DNA of 64,000 nt from Planctomycetota bacterium (lineage in GTDB: Bacteria; Planctomycetota; PUPC01; DSUN01). The stretch lies in assembly GCA_035384565.1 (NCBI GenBank), contig DAOOIT010000013.1, positions 54,100 to 118,099 of the forward strand, in the 5' to 3' direction. The notes under the pieces were generated by a model. That model did not search any database. It was given only the letters and a program-made list of their open reading frames with translations, and was not told the origin of the DNA. Position 1 is the stretch's first letter, and each line of letters begins with the position of its first letter. Below, piece after piece: positions 1 through 9,387 of this stretch. The position numbers and the translations under genes are program-made.

Positions 1-2130
1 CAGCACGCCCTCCAGCCCCTCGGGCACCAGCGCGCGGAAGGGGATCGGCGCCGAGTAATTCTTCGTGAACTCCCTCTCTGCGTAGCCGCAGAGGGCCAGG
101 TCGCTCGAGGCGATGCCCTTGATGTCGAAGTTCGACTCAGCCACCAGCACCGTGTCGGGCCAGCGTTGGCCGCGCAGGATGCCGCCATAGGTCACGGTGG
201 CCCGGCCCTTGACATGGCGCGACTCGCGCGGCGCGAGGTAGAACTGCGGGAAATCACCCTGGCCGAAAATGCCTGTGCGGCGGCGCGCGGTGATGACGGC
301 GCGGGTGAAATCGGCAGGATCGCGCAGGTCCACCGCCGAGTGGTACTGGCGGCTGGCCTCGCTCTTCGGACCCACGAAGTGGCCGAACGAGAACCAGAGC
401 GTCAACGCATCGCGGCCCGTGCCCCACGAGTATTCCGCGCCCGCCCAGGCGGCGATGTCGCCGTCGCCGGTGGCGTCAATAACGGCCTTCGCCGTGATGG
501 CGGCGAGGCCGGCGGGCGTGGCCACCACCGCGCCCTTGAGTGCGTTGCCCTCCACCAACGCGCCCACGGCGGCGCACTGGGGCATCACGCTCGCGCCCGA
601 AGCGACGAGGGCGTACAGCATGGCCACCGACTTCGGCATGCCCGTGCCCGAGAGCAGGGCCAGGGCGTCGCGGTCGAGTTGCCGCACGAAATCGGTGGGC
701 CGCCCGAACCAGTACTTCGACACGCCGCCCAGGGTGTGGGTGCCGCCGAAGTCGGCGTGCTTCTCCACGATCAGCGTCTTCGCCCCGTTGTGCGCGGCCA
801 CGATGGCGGCGGGCACGCCGCTCGTGCCGCCGCCCACTACCAGCACATCGGTGTCGGCCACCACGGGGAGAGCGGCGCCGCCGATGGCGATCTCGGCCCC
901 CGTGCGGCGGATGGCCTGGGAGATGCCCAATCGCGCCTGCACGCCGGGGGCCACGGGCTGCGAACCCTCAGCCTGGGAAGAGGAGGGGAGGGCGAGGGTG
1001 GCCCTGAGACTCGAGCCTCGCCCAGCTCCCTCGCCGGGCGGGAGGGGGGCGGAGGCGATGACCGCGGCGAGGGCCACGCCGCCGAAAGGGTCGGCCAGAG
1101 AGCGCGCCATCTCGTCGGGCGCGTCGGCCGAAGGCCCGCACACGAGGAGGCCCTCGACGCCCTGCGGCACGCACGAGGCGAGGCCCAGCTCGGCCCCCTC
1201 GGACCGTGTGAGGAGGCGGCGGGTCGGCGCGACGGCAAGGGCATCGCCGCCGCGGGCGAAGCTAAGGCCCTCGAGCTTGCGGCCCGCGTTGGCCGCCACG
1301 ATGCGCGCCCGAAGCGTCAGCTCGACATCGCGGAACGCCGCATCGCCCCGCGTGGCCAGCCGCATGGGGAACTCGACCAGTGGCCCGTGCGCGGCGAGCT
1401 GGCCGCCGGCCAGCTCGGGCAGGCCCTCCACGGCCGGGCTGCGCGGCGGCCGGTCATTGCAGAGCAAGGTGTAGCGAACGTCGAGCCGGCCGTCGCTCGG
1501 CACCCGTTCGGCGAAGCGCGCGCCGGCCAGCGCCGCCAGCCGGGCATCGGGCGTGCAGTCCACCACCACGCCGGCCGCAAGAGCGGCCAGCCCCCCTTTG
1601 GCGGCGAAGAGCGCAGCCGACACGCGCGTACCATCCTTGGCCACCCCGCAGGGCCGCAGGTCGTAGAACAGGCTCACCCCGGCATCCAGGAGCAAATCCT
1701 CCACGGCCGCGGCAAGACGGGCCAAATCGAAGATCATCTCGCCGTCGTCGGCCCGCTCCTTCACACACCGCCGAAAGGCTTGCGCGAAGTCGGCCGGCAG
1801 CTTCGCCAGCTCGGCCTCGCGGGCCCACGGGCGCAGCGTGGCCACGAGGTCGTGGGGCAGCGAGAGGCCCGAGGCGGCCAGGAGCACGCTCCGCCCCTGG
1901 TGGGCCATCTGGTGCGCCGCCACGCAGCCGGCCAGCGTGCCCTCGACGACCAGCGCGTCGCCCTGCCGAATCACGGGAATCGCCTGTGCGGCGCCAACGG
2001 CGACGGTCATGTTGGTCCTTCCACCGGGCGGCTTGGGGAGGGCTCCCGCCGCGGCAGCGCCCGCCACACGGCTGCCGCCGAGGCCCAAAGCCAGGAGAGC
2101 CAGGAGTGCGCATCGGAGGCCTTTCCACAT
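1..2130 (-). CDS. FAD-dependent oxidoreductase, secreted (C-terminal end beyond window)
   Basis: About 710 codons are visible from the ATG at 2130, which follows GGAGGA; the frame is still open at base 1, so the C-terminus lies outside the window. Residues 1-25 read as a signal peptide. A degenerate nucleotide-binding stretch (EGTLAGCVAAHQMA) near residue 60 is followed, near residue 427, by a complete FAD motif (DVLVVGGGTSGVPAA) and then GGTHTLGGVSKYWFGRP, typical of the pfam12831 FAD_oxidored family. In Planctomycetota such enzymes are usually exported and of unknown substrate. Oddities: two tandem Rossmann-like starts, and a low-complexity insertion at about 962-1062 (LPPGEGAGRG). The gene is divergent from glgP; a candidate promoter is at 2147-2175. 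The family is fairly sure, the substrate unknown. Confidence 0.8.
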   Translation of the reverse strand, partial: MWKGLRCALLALLALGLGGSRVAGAAAAGALPKPPGGRTNMTVAVGAAQAIPVIRQGDALVVEGTLAGCVAAHQMAHQGRSVLLAASGLSLPHDLVATLRPWAREAELAKLPADFAQAFRRCVKERADDGEMIFDLARLAAAVEDLLLDAGVSLFYDLRPCGVAKDGTRVSAALFAAKGGLAALAAGVVVDCTPDARLAALAGARFAERVPSDGRLDVRYTLLCNDRPPRSPAVEGLPELAGGQLAAHGPLVEFPMRLATRGDAAFRDVELTLRARIVAANAGRKLEGLSFARGGDALAVAPTRRLLTRSEGAELGLASCVPQGVEGLLVCGPSADAPDEMARSLADPFGGVALAAVIASAPLPPGEGAGRGSSLRATLALPSSSQAEGSQPVAPGVQARLGISQAIRRTGAEIAIGGAALPVVADTDVLVVGGGTSGVPAAIVAAHNGAKTLIVEKHADFGGTHTLGGVSKYWFGRPTDFVRQLDRDALALLSGTGMPKSVAMLYALVASGASVMPQCAAVGALVEGNALKGAVVATPAGLAAITAKAVIDATGDGDIAAWAGAEYSWGTGRDALTLWFSFGHFVGPKSEASRQYHSAVDLRDPADFTRAVITARRRTGIFGQGDFPQFYLAPRESRHVKGRATVTYGGILRGQRWPDTVLVAESNFDIKGIASSDLALCGYAEREFTKNYSAPIPFRALVPEGLEGVL

Positions 2131-2146
2131 GGCTCCTCCAAGCCCT

Positions 2147-2175
2147 ATCATCCCGCTTTCGCCCGCCCGCGTCAA
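2147..2175 (-). promoter_or_regulatory. candidate sigma70-type promoter of the FAD oxidoreductase gene
   Basis: Read on the minus strand: TTGACG (2175-2170), 17-base spacer, GATGAT (2152-2147). The predicted start lies just upstream of the ATG at 2130, giving a very short leader. The -10 box is a moderate match. Confidence 0.35.
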
Positions 2176-2205
2176 ATGGCGGGCCGCGGAGACGCATCGG
2201 CGGGA

Positions 2206-2235
2206 TTGGACAAAGCGGGCCTGAGCGAGTATCCT
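2206..2235 (+). promoter_or_regulatory. candidate promoter of glgP
   Basis: TTGGAC (2206-2211), 18-base spacer, TATCCT (2230-2235), about 58 bases before the glgP ATG. The spacing is good and the -10 is weak. The region is divergent, so both genes could share regulation. Confidence 0.35.
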
Positions 2236-2293
2236 CATGACGTCACCTGCAATCATTCGTGCCGCAGCGCCCCTGCGGCTCAAAGGAGAATAG

Positions 2294-4867
2294 ATGTCCC
2301 CCATTCGCGGCGACCTTCGCACCTTCTGCGTCGTCCCGTCCCTGCCCGAGCCCCTTAGCGGCCTCGCGGAGCTGGCCAATAACTTCTGGTGGGGTTGGAA
2401 CAGCGAGGTGTTCTCGCTGTTCCGCCGGATGGACCCCGACCTGTGGGAGCGCACGAACCACAACCCCGTGCAATTGCTGGCCGAGGCGACCCAAGAGCGC
2501 CTGGCCGAGCTGGCGGCCGACCCCAGCTATGTGGCCGCGGTGCGGCGCCAGACGACGCTCCTGCGCGAGTACCTGGCCGCGCCCACCTGGTTCGCCCAGG
2601 CGCACCCGGAGCTCAAGGGCGCCCGGATCGCCTACTTCTCCTTCGAGTTCGGCATCAACCAGTGCCTGCCGATCTACTCGGGCGGCCTGGGCGTGCTGGC
2701 CGGCGACCACGTGAAGTCGGCGAGCGACCTCGGCCTGCCCCTGGTGGGCGTGGGGCTGCTCTACCGCGAGGGCTACTTCCGTCAGCGTCTGGGCGCCGAT
2801 GGCTGGCAGAAGGAAGAGTACCCCGAGACCGACTTCTACACGACACCCATCTCGCTCGTGAAGGGCGCGGACGGCGCACCGATCACCGTGGGCGTCGAGT
2901 ACCCCGGCCGTTCGGTGCGCGCGCAGATCTGGCGCGCGCAGGTGGGCCGCATCGAGCTCTTCCTCCTCGACACCAATGTGCCCGAGAACAGCGAGCACGA
3001 CCGCAACATCACGGCGCGGCTCTACGGCAACGCCGCCGGGTCCGAGGAACGGATGGCCCAGGAGATGATGCTGGGCATCGGCGGTGTGCGCGCCCTGCGC
3101 GCGCTCGGCATCGAGCCCGACCTGTACCACATGAACGAGGGCCACTGCGCCTTCCTCGCTCTCGAACGGTGCCGCATGCTCGTCACCTGGCATCGCGTGC
3201 CCTTCGGCACCGCCGCCGAGGCCGTCGCCGGCCAGGCCGTCTTCACCACACACACGCCCGTGCCGGCCGGCAACGAGCGGTTCGACGAGGGCCTGATGCG
3301 CCGCTTCTTCCACAGCTACAGCCAGGCGCTGGGCCTGGAGTGGGACGAATTCATGGCCCTCGGCCGCGAGGACCCGGGCGACCGCAACGAACTCTTCTGC
3401 CTCACCGTGCTGGCGATGAAGCTCTCGCGCGCGCGCAACGGCGTGAGCAAGCTGCACGCCAAAGTGTCGCGGGCCATGTGGCGGCGCCTGTGGCCCGACA
3501 CGCCCCTCGACGAGGTGCCCATCGCGGCCATCACCAACGGCGTCCACACGCGGAGTTGGCTCTCGGTGGACATGGCCACGCTTCTCGACCGCTACCTCGA
3601 CCCCCACTGGATGGACCGTCCGGTGGACCACGCGGTGTGGCAGCGGGTGGACCGGATACCCGACGCCGAGCTTTGGCGCACGCACGAGCGGCGTCGCGAG
3701 CGGCTGGTGGCCATCGTGCGCGCGCGCCTTCGCGCCCAGCTTGCGCAAGGCGGCGCCAGCCCCGACGAGGTGGCGGCCGCGGCCGAAGTGCTCGACCCCG
3801 AGGCCCTCACCATCGGGTTCGCGCGGCGCTTCGCCACCTACAAACGCGGCAAGCTGCTCTTCCGCGACCGCGAACGCCTCCTCCGCCTCCTCAGCGACCG
3901 GCAGCGGCCCGTCCAGCTCATCTTCGCCGGCAAGGCCCACCCCCACGACGTCCACGGCAAGGAGTTCATCCGCGACATCGTCGCCGAGGCCCACACCCCC
4001 GAGTTCCGCCGCCGCATCGTCTTTCTGGAAGATTACGACCTGTGCCTTGCTCACTACCTGGCGAGCGGGGTGGACGCCTGGCTCAACACCCCGCGCCGCC
4101 CCCTCGAGGCCAGCGGCACCAGCGGCATGAAGATCGCCGCCAACGGCGGCCTCAACATCAGCGTGCTCGACGGCTGGTGGGACGAGGGCTATGTGCCCGG
4201 CAACGGCTGGGCCATCGGCCACGCCGAAGAGTACGCCGACGAGGAGCGGCGCGACGCCGTCGAGAGCCGGCTCCTCTACGATCTCCTCGAGAAGCAGGTG
4301 ATCCCGCTCTTCTACGACCGCGGCAGCGACACCGTGCCCAACGGCTGGGTGAAGATGATGAAAGCCGCGCTCCGCACCATCAACCCCGTGTTCAACACCA
4401 ACCGGATGGTGCACGAGTACACCGAGCGGTTCTACGTGCCGGGCATCCGGCGCGGCCGCACGCTGTTGGCCGACGACCTGCGCCGCGCCGCCGCGCTCGC
4501 CGCCTGGAAGCAACGCCTGCGCGACCGCTGGGGCAAGATTCGCCTCCTCGAGGTCCTGGCCGAGCCCCCCGACGAGGTCAAGGTGGGCGACCAGTTCCCC
4601 GTTCAGGCCCGGTTCTTCCTGGGCGACGTGCAGCCCGAGGAAGTCACGGTGCAACTCTACGAGGGGCGGCTCGACGCCCGGCGCACCATCGTGGAGCCCA
4701 ACATCATCGAGATGGCCTGCGAGGGCGCCGGCCGGCCCGGCGAGTGGCGCTACGCCGCCCAGGTCGCCTGCCGCACCGCCGGCCGACACGGCAGCGTCTT
4801 CCGAGTCCTCCCGCGCCACGAGGACCTCGCGTGCCCGCACGACGTGGGCCTCGTCTTCTGGGCCTGA
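2294..4867 (+). CDS. glgP: alpha-glucan (glycogen/maltodextrin) phosphorylase, GT35
   Basis: 857 aa. The ATG follows an AAAGGAGA ribosome site by 6 bases. The N-terminus (NNFWWGWNSEVFSLF, roughly residues 25-45) is the DUF3417 domain found in the mycobacterial-type GlgP subfamily. The phosphorylase core follows, with the pyridoxal-phosphate lysine in EASGTSGMKIAANGG (K613). The enzyme releases glucose-1-phosphate from alpha-1,4-glucans in the cytoplasm, using phosphate. Length matches the family (about 850 aa). A terpene cyclase begins 4 bases after the stop, so the two are probably co-transcribed, although no metabolic link is obvious. Confidence 0.95.
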   Translation: MSPIRGDLRTFCVVPSLPEPLSGLAELANNFWWGWNSEVFSLFRRMDPDLWERTNHNPVQLLAEATQERLAELAADPSYVAAVRRQTTLLREYLAAPTWFAQAHPELKGARIAYFSFEFGINQCLPIYSGGLGVLAGDHVKSASDLGLPLVGVGLLYREGYFRQRLGADGWQKEEYPETDFYTTPISLVKGADGAPITVGVEYPGRSVRAQIWRAQVGRIELFLLDTNVPENSEHDRNITARLYGNAAGSEERMAQEMMLGIGGVRALRALGIEPDLYHMNEGHCAFLALERCRMLVTWHRVPFGTAAEAVAGQAVFTTHTPVPAGNERFDEGLMRRFFHSYSQALGLEWDEFMALGREDPGDRNELFCLTVLAMKLSRARNGVSKLHAKVSRAMWRRLWPDTPLDEVPIAAITNGVHTRSWLSVDMATLLDRYLDPHWMDRPVDHAVWQRVDRIPDAELWRTHERRRERLVAIVRARLRAQLAQGGASPDEVAAAAEVLDPEALTIGFARRFATYKRGKLLFRDRERLLRLLSDRQRPVQLIFAGKAHPHDVHGKEFIRDIVAEAHTPEFRRRIVFLEDYDLCLAHYLASGVDAWLNTPRRPLEASGTSGMKIAANGGLNISVLDGWWDEGYVPGNGWAIGHAEEYADEERRDAVESRLLYDLLEKQVIPLFYDRGSDTVPNGWVKMMKAALRTINPVFNTNRMVHEYTERFYVPGIRRGRTLLADDLRRAAALAAWKQRLRDRWGKIRLLEVLAEPPDEVKVGDQFPVQARFFLGDVQPEEVTVQLYEGRLDARRTIVEPNIIEMACEGAGRPGEWRYAAQVACRTAGRHGSVFRVLPRHEDLACPHDVGLVFWA

Positions 4868-4871
4868 CCCC

Positions 4872-6782
4872 GTGCCACCACCGCTCGACATCCAGGCTCT
4901 GGCACAAGCAGTCTCCTCCGCGCGCGAACGGCTGCTGGAGGCGCGCAGCCCCGATGGCCACTGGCTGGGCGAGCTCTCGAGCAGCGCGCTCTCAACCGCC
5001 ACGGCGGTGGCCGCGCTCGCCTTGATGGACCCCGCCGCGCACGAGCCGCTGATCCGCAAGGGGATTCGCTGGCTCGCCGAGCACCGGAGCCCCGACGGCG
5101 GCTGGGGTGACACCGTCCAGTCGCGGTCCAACCTCAGCACCACGGCCCTCGTCTGGGGCGCCTTCGGTGCCGTCGCCGCACGCATCCCGCTTGCGGAGAA
5201 GGACACACGAGATGCTTGTCGCCACGCGGAGTCCTGGCTCGGCCGGGCCGCAGGCGGGCTGGAGCCCGAGCGCCTGGCCTCGGCCATCGCCGCGCGCTAC
5301 GGCAACGACCGCACATTCTCCGCGCCGATCCTCACCCTGTGCGCGCTGGCCGGGCGGCTGGGGCAGGGCAGGGCGGCCTGGCAACACGTGGCCCCGTTGC
5401 CCTTCGAGCTGGCCGCATTCCCGCACCGCCTCTACAAGTGGCTGCGGCTGCCTGTGGTGAGCTACGCGCTGCCGGCCCTCATCGCCATCGGGCAGGCGCG
5501 GTTCCGCCACGCCCCGCCGCGCAATCCCCTCGCCCGCGCTGTCCGACACGCCGTGCGCGCGAAAACGCTCCGCGTGCTCCAGGGCACGCAGCCCGAAAGC
5601 GGCGGCTTCCTCGAGGCGGTGCCCCTCACCAGCTTCGTGGCCATGAGCCTCGCGAGCCTTGGGCAGGCGGGGCACCCGGTGGCCACGAGAGCGGCCGAGT
5701 TCCTGCGCCAGACCGTGCGCCCCGATGGCAGTTGGCCGATTGACGCGAATCTCGCCACATGGACGACTACCCTCTCGGTCAATGCCCTGGGCGACGCGTT
5801 GCCCCAGGAAGCCCGACGGCCTCTTCTCGGCTGGCTCCTCGCCCAGCAGCACCGCGTCGAGCACCCCTACACCCACGCCGAGCCCGGCGGCTGGGCGTGG
5901 ACCGATCTCAGCGGGGGCGTGCCCGACGCCGATGATACCGCCGGCGCGCTCCTTGCGCTACGGCAGCTAGCAGGCGGGGATGGTTGGATGAGTGGAGGGG
6001 TGGACGAATGCCCGACCCGGCCATTCATTCATTCATTCATCCATCCATCCTCTTCCCATCCCGCACTCCGCACTCCTCACTCCGCAGTCGCTTCGGGGAT
6101 CCGGTGGCTCCTCGGTCTTCAGAACCGCGACGGCGGCATTCCCACCTTCTGCCGCGGCTGGGGCAAGCTGCCCTTCGACCGCAGCGCCGCCGACCTCACG
6201 GCCCACGCGCTCCAGGCCTGGAACGCCTGGCACGACGCCCTGCCGCCGCGCCTCTGCGTCGGCGTAGCCAGCGCGATGCGCCGCGCGCTCGGCTTTCTCG
6301 AGCGCTCCCAGCGCGCCGACGGCTCGTGGGTGCCGTTGTGGTTCGGCAACGAGGCGGCGCCCGACGAGGCCAACCCCACCTATGGCACCGCCCGAGTGAT
6401 CATGGCCCTTGCGGGAGTGCCGCGCGCAGACACGCACGCCCTACAGCGTGGGGCCGCGTGGCTCCTTTCGGCCCAGAATCCCGACGGCGGTTGGGGCGGC
6501 GCGCCCGGCGTGCCCGCCAGCATTGAAGAAACCGCCCTCGCCCTCGATGCCCTCTGCCGCTTCGCCGCCCTCTCTTCGCCGTCCGCCACCCCCAGTCCCC
6601 AACCCGCGATCGCCTCGGGCGCCCGCTGGCTGTTGGAACGCACCGATGGCGGTCGCTCGTTCGCCCCTTCGCCCATCGGCCTCTATTTCGCCAAGCTGTG
6701 GTACTACGAGAGGCTCTATCCCCTCATCTTCGCCGTCGGCGCGCTCGGACGCGTGCTTGAACTCACACGGCGAGCGCGCTAG
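4872..6782 (+). CDS. shc: squalene-hopene cyclase-type terpene cyclase
   Basis: 636 aa from a GTG start 4 bases after glgP. It is an alpha-alpha toroid enzyme: QW-type repeats (SPDGGWGDT, NRDGGIPTFCRGWGKL, NPDGGWGGA) run through both halves. The class II cyclase acid motif DXDD is present as DADD at residues 352-355, followed by TAGALLAL, and a SHC-like FDRSAADLTAHALQAW lies downstream. Known enzymes cyclise squalene to hopanoids at the membrane. Length is normal only because about 40 residues of low-complexity sequence (bases 5979-6086) are inserted about ten residues after the catalytic motif. A related class II cyclase with another substrate is possible. Confidence 0.82.
   Translation: MPPPLDIQALAQAVSSARERLLEARSPDGHWLGELSSSALSTATAVAALALMDPAAHEPLIRKGIRWLAEHRSPDGGWGDTVQSRSNLSTTALVWGAFGAVAARIPLAEKDTRDACRHAESWLGRAAGGLEPERLASAIAARYGNDRTFSAPILTLCALAGRLGQGRAAWQHVAPLPFELAAFPHRLYKWLRLPVVSYALPALIAIGQARFRHAPPRNPLARAVRHAVRAKTLRVLQGTQPESGGFLEAVPLTSFVAMSLASLGQAGHPVATRAAEFLRQTVRPDGSWPIDANLATWTTTLSVNALGDALPQEARRPLLGWLLAQQHRVEHPYTHAEPGGWAWTDLSGGVPDADDTAGALLALRQLAGGDGWMSGGVDECPTRPFIHSFIHPSSSHPALRTPHSAVASGIRWLLGLQNRDGGIPTFCRGWGKLPFDRSAADLTAHALQAWNAWHDALPPRLCVGVASAMRRALGFLERSQRADGSWVPLWFGNEAAPDEANPTYGTARVIMALAGVPRADTHALQRGAAWLLSAQNPDGGWGGAPGVPASIEETALALDALCRFAALSSPSATPSPQPAIASGARWLLERTDGGRSFAPSPIGLYFAKLWYYERLYPLIFAVGALGRVLELTRRAR
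5979..6086. repeat. in-frame low-complexity insertion inside shc
   Basis: 5979-6002 is a GATG/GGTGG-rich arm. 6021-6050 is the complementary CATT/CATC arm (ATTCATTCATTCATCCATCC). 6064-6086 carries repeated CACTCCG words. The stretch keeps the reading frame and encodes about 40 residues (MSGGVDEC...SFIHPSS) absent from typical cyclases. It is the same word family as the hairpins at 16141, 18146, 20003, 40319 and 58229. Confidence 0.75.
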
Positions 6783-6791
6783 CATGCTGGC

Positions 6792-7925
6792 ATGAAACCG
6801 CTCTCCGCAATGGCCCTCTTATGCGCGGTGTGGGCGCTCTGTGTGGCGCAGCCGCCTTCGGCGACGGGGGCGGACTGGCCCATCTTCCGCGGCGACGCGG
6901 CGCTCAGCGGCCGCGCCGCCGGCGCCCTGCCCGACGCGCTCGCGCTCCTCTGGCGCTTCAAGACGGGCGACGCCGTGAAGTCCTCCGCCGCCATCGCGGC
7001 GGGGCGCGTCTTCGTCGGCTCCAACGACGCCAAGTTCTACGCCCTCGACCTGGCCAGCGGCAAGCCGCTCTGGGAGTTCAAGGCCGAGGACTCGGTCCAG
7101 GCCGCGCCCTGCGTGGCCGGCGACAGCGTGTTCGTGGGCTGCGATGCGGGATTTCTCTATTGCCTCGACGCGGCCTCGGGCAAGCTCCGCTGGAAGTACG
7201 AGACCGGCGGCCAGATCATGGGCGGGGCGAACACGGTGCCGGCGCCCGAAGGCAAGGGCACCTGGGTGCTCGTGGGCAGCTACGACAACAAGCTCCATTG
7301 CGTGGATGCCACCACGGGCAAGGCCGTGTGGACGTATGCGACGCAGAACTACGTCAACGGCGCACCGGCGGTCTCGGACGGACGAATCACCTTCGGCGGC
7401 TGCGATGCCTTCATCCACGTGGTGGCGGTGGCGGACGGCCGGAAGCTGGCGGCCATCGAGACTGGCTCGTACATCGCCGCCTCGGCGGCCATGGCCGGCA
7501 GCCGCGTATTCGTGGGCAACTACGGCGGCGCCCTGTTCTGCGCCGATACGGCGGACCCCAGGATCGTGTGGAAGCACGAGAGCCAGGGCGGCGAGCCGTT
7601 CTTCGCCTCGCCCGCCATTGGCGACGACCGGATCGTGGTCGGCTCGCGCGACCGGCGCCTCCACTGCTTCGCCCGCGACTCGGGCAAGCCGCTCTGGGCC
7701 TTCCGCACGCGGGGCGAGGTGGACAGCTCGCCCGTCATCTGCGGCGACAAGGTGGTCTTCGGCTCGGCCGACGGGCGCCTCTACCTCGTGCGCCTCGCCG
7801 ACGGCAAGCAGGTGTGGAGCTTCGAGATCGGCGAGCCGGTCATCGCCTCGCCGGCCGTAGCCGACGGCAAAGTGATTGTCGGCTCCGAGGATGGCACGGT
7901 TTACGCCTTTGGGGCGAGACGATGA
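6792..7925 (+). CDS. secreted PQQ-like beta-propeller repeat protein
   Basis: 377 aa with a clear signal peptide (KPLSAMALLCAVWALCVAQP). Repeated blades of the type FVGSNDAKFYALDLASGKPLWEF, each ending in a W-x-F/Y step, define the PQQ-like (BamB/quinoprotein-like) propeller. Blades recur about every 40 residues over the whole mature chain. No quinoprotein dehydrogenase catalytic residues were recognised, so it is probably a binding or scaffold propeller in the periplasm. The 3' end overlaps the next gene by 4 bases (ATGA), indicating translational coupling with the glycosyltransferase. The specific ligand is unknown. Confidence 0.8.
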   Translation: MKPLSAMALLCAVWALCVAQPPSATGADWPIFRGDAALSGRAAGALPDALALLWRFKTGDAVKSSAAIAAGRVFVGSNDAKFYALDLASGKPLWEFKAEDSVQAAPCVAGDSVFVGCDAGFLYCLDAASGKLRWKYETGGQIMGGANTVPAPEGKGTWVLVGSYDNKLHCVDATTGKAVWTYATQNYVNGAPAVSDGRITFGGCDAFIHVVAVADGRKLAAIETGSYIAASAAMAGSRVFVGNYGGALFCADTADPRIVWKHESQGGEPFFASPAIGDDRIVVGSRDRRLHCFARDSGKPLWAFRTRGEVDSSPVICGDKVVFGSADGRLYLVRLADGKQVWSFEIGEPVIASPAVADGKVIVGSEDGTVYAFGARR

Positions 7926-9289
7926 GGATTGTCTACCTGATGCCGGGGGCTGGCGGCAGCTTCTACTGCGAGAACTGCCTGCGCGACGCCGCGCTCATCC
8001 GCGCCGTGGCCAGGCTCGGCCACGACCCGCTCATGGTCCCCCTCTACCTGCCCCTGAAGATTGACGAGCCGACCAGCGTGCCGGCCGCGCCGGTCTTCTT
8101 CGGCGGCATCAACGTCTACCTCGAGCAGAAGTCGGCCCTCTTTCGCCGCCTGCCGCGCGGGCTCACGCGCTGGCTCGACGCGCCCTGGCTGCTCCGTTGG
8201 GCGGCGAAGCGCGCGGGCATGACCCGCGCCCGCGACCTCGCCGACACCACGCTCTCCATGCTCCGCGGCGAACACGGGCATCAGGCCAGGGAACTCGAGC
8301 GCCTGATCGAATGGCTCGCTGCCGAGCAGAAGCCCGATGTTGTCTCCCTCTCCAACTGCCTGCTCATCGGCGCGGCCCGCGCCCTGCGCGAGCGGCTCGG
8401 CGTGCCGGTCGTGTGCGTGCTTCAGGACGAGGATATCTTCCTCGACGGGTTGCCCGAGCCGCAACGCGCGCAGGCCTACGACGCGATTGTCGAGCGGGCG
8501 GCTCATGTGGACGCCTTCATCGCGGTGAGCCATTACTACGCGGGCCTGATGCGCGAGCGTCTGCGCCTGCCGCCCGAGAAGGTGCACGTCGTCCACAACG
8601 GCATTCCCGTGGAAGGCTACTCGCCCGCCCCAGACGCGCGCGGGGGCTTCGGGCCTCCATCGAACAGGTCCGACGAGGCAGACGAGTCCGACAGGTCCGA
8701 CCGGTCCGCTGCCGTCACAGGCGCCCCGCCCGTGCTCGGCTTCCTCGAGCGCCTCTGCCCCGAAAAGGGCGTGGACTTCCTGGCCGAGGCGTTTCTGGCT
8801 CTTCGCCCGAAGTTCCGCGGCCTGAGGCTCCGGCTTGCGGGTGGATGGACGACGGCCGACGAGCCGTTCCTCCGCGGCGTGCGCCATCGTGTGGCGGAAG
8901 CCGGCGCGGCCGATGCCGTGGAGTTTCTGCCCAACCTCCAGCGGGCCGAGCGCCAGGCGTTCCTGCGCACCCTGTCGGTGCTGTCGGTGCCCTCGCGGCA
9001 TCCCGAGGCGTTTGGCATGTATGTTATCGAGGCGCTGGCCGCGGGCGTGCCCGTGGCGCTGCCGCGCCGGGGCGCGTTCCCCGAGCTGGTCGAAGCCACG
9101 GGCGGGGGCGTGCTCTACGACGGCGACGGCCCCGAGCCGCTCGCCGCCGCGCTGGGCGCCCTCCTCGCCGACCCCGCCTGCGCCCGCGCACTCGGCGCAC
9201 GCGGCCGCGAAGCCGTCCGACGCGACTTTGCCGTGGAGGTGACAGCGCGGAAGACGATGGAGGTCTACAGCGCCCTTGTGAAGAGGTGA
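7922..9289 (+). CDS. glycosyltransferase family 4
   Basis: 455 aa. The ATG overlaps the upstream TGA. N-terminal GT-B domain: MRIVYLMPGAGGSFYCENC and a VHVVHNGIPVEGY donor-side turn. The C-terminal domain has GFLERLCPEKGVDFL and the EX7E-like PEAFGMYVIEALAAGVPVALP. Cytoplasmic GT4 enzymes use nucleotide sugars to build polysaccharides or glycolipids; the acceptor cannot be told. Between the two domains lies a low-complexity insertion (about residues 241-262, SDEADESDRSDRS) encoded by GTCC/GACA-type words at 8661-8708. The insert lies in the interdomain linker, where it may be tolerated. Confidence 0.85.
   Translation: MRIVYLMPGAGGSFYCENCLRDAALIRAVARLGHDPLMVPLYLPLKIDEPTSVPAAPVFFGGINVYLEQKSALFRRLPRGLTRWLDAPWLLRWAAKRAGMTRARDLADTTLSMLRGEHGHQARELERLIEWLAAEQKPDVVSLSNCLLIGAARALRERLGVPVVCVLQDEDIFLDGLPEPQRAQAYDAIVERAAHVDAFIAVSHYYAGLMRERLRLPPEKVHVVHNGIPVEGYSPAPDARGGFGPPSNRSDEADESDRSDRSAAVTGAPPVLGFLERLCPEKGVDFLAEAFLALRPKFRGLRLRLAGGWTTADEPFLRGVRHRVAEAGAADAVEFLPNLQRAERQAFLRTLSVLSVPSRHPEAFGMYVIEALAAGVPVALPRRGAFPELVEATGGGVLYDGDGPEPLAAALGALLADPACARALGARGREAVRRDFAVEVTARKTMEVYSALVKR
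8661..8708. repeat. in-frame GTCCGA-word insertion inside the GT4 gene
   Basis: Tandem-like GGTCCGACGAGGCAGACGAG and GTCCGACAGGTCCGACC words encode an Asp/Ser/Arg-rich linker. It is the same word family as the gap sequences at 10083-10126 and 22572-22605. Confidence 0.65.
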
Positions 9290-9297
9290 TCCGCCCC

Positions 9298-9367
9298 TCT
9301 TGTCCCTTGAGTCCCTTCTGTCTCCTTCCTACACAAGAGACTCAAGGGATGGGAGAGACAGAAGGGA
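9298..9367. repeat. GTCCCTT / AAGGGAC inverted repeat between GT4 and ABC ATPase
   Basis: The left arm (9299-9327) carries CTTGTCCCTTGAGTCCCTTC. The right arm (9340-9367) carries the complement, GACTCAAGGGATGGGAG and CAGAAGGGA. It can fold into an imperfect hairpin in the gap between two same-strand genes, close to the next ribosome site. Confidence 0.65.
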
Positions 9368-9387
9368 CGCAGACCGCAGGAGCCCGA

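Noticed and set aside
166..2358. A 730-codon plus-strand open frame over the FAD oxidoreductase
   Set aside because: The minus strand encodes a recognisable FAD oxidoreductase through the entire stretch; the plus frame has no domain.
2243..5287. A 1014-codon minus-strand open frame over glgP
   Set aside because: It is the antisense shadow of a canonical phosphorylase.
6792..7925. PQQ-dependent alcohol dehydrogenase
   Set aside because: Only the propeller repeats are shared; no calcium/PQQ active-site motif or haem domain was seen, and the other propellers in the window are the same.
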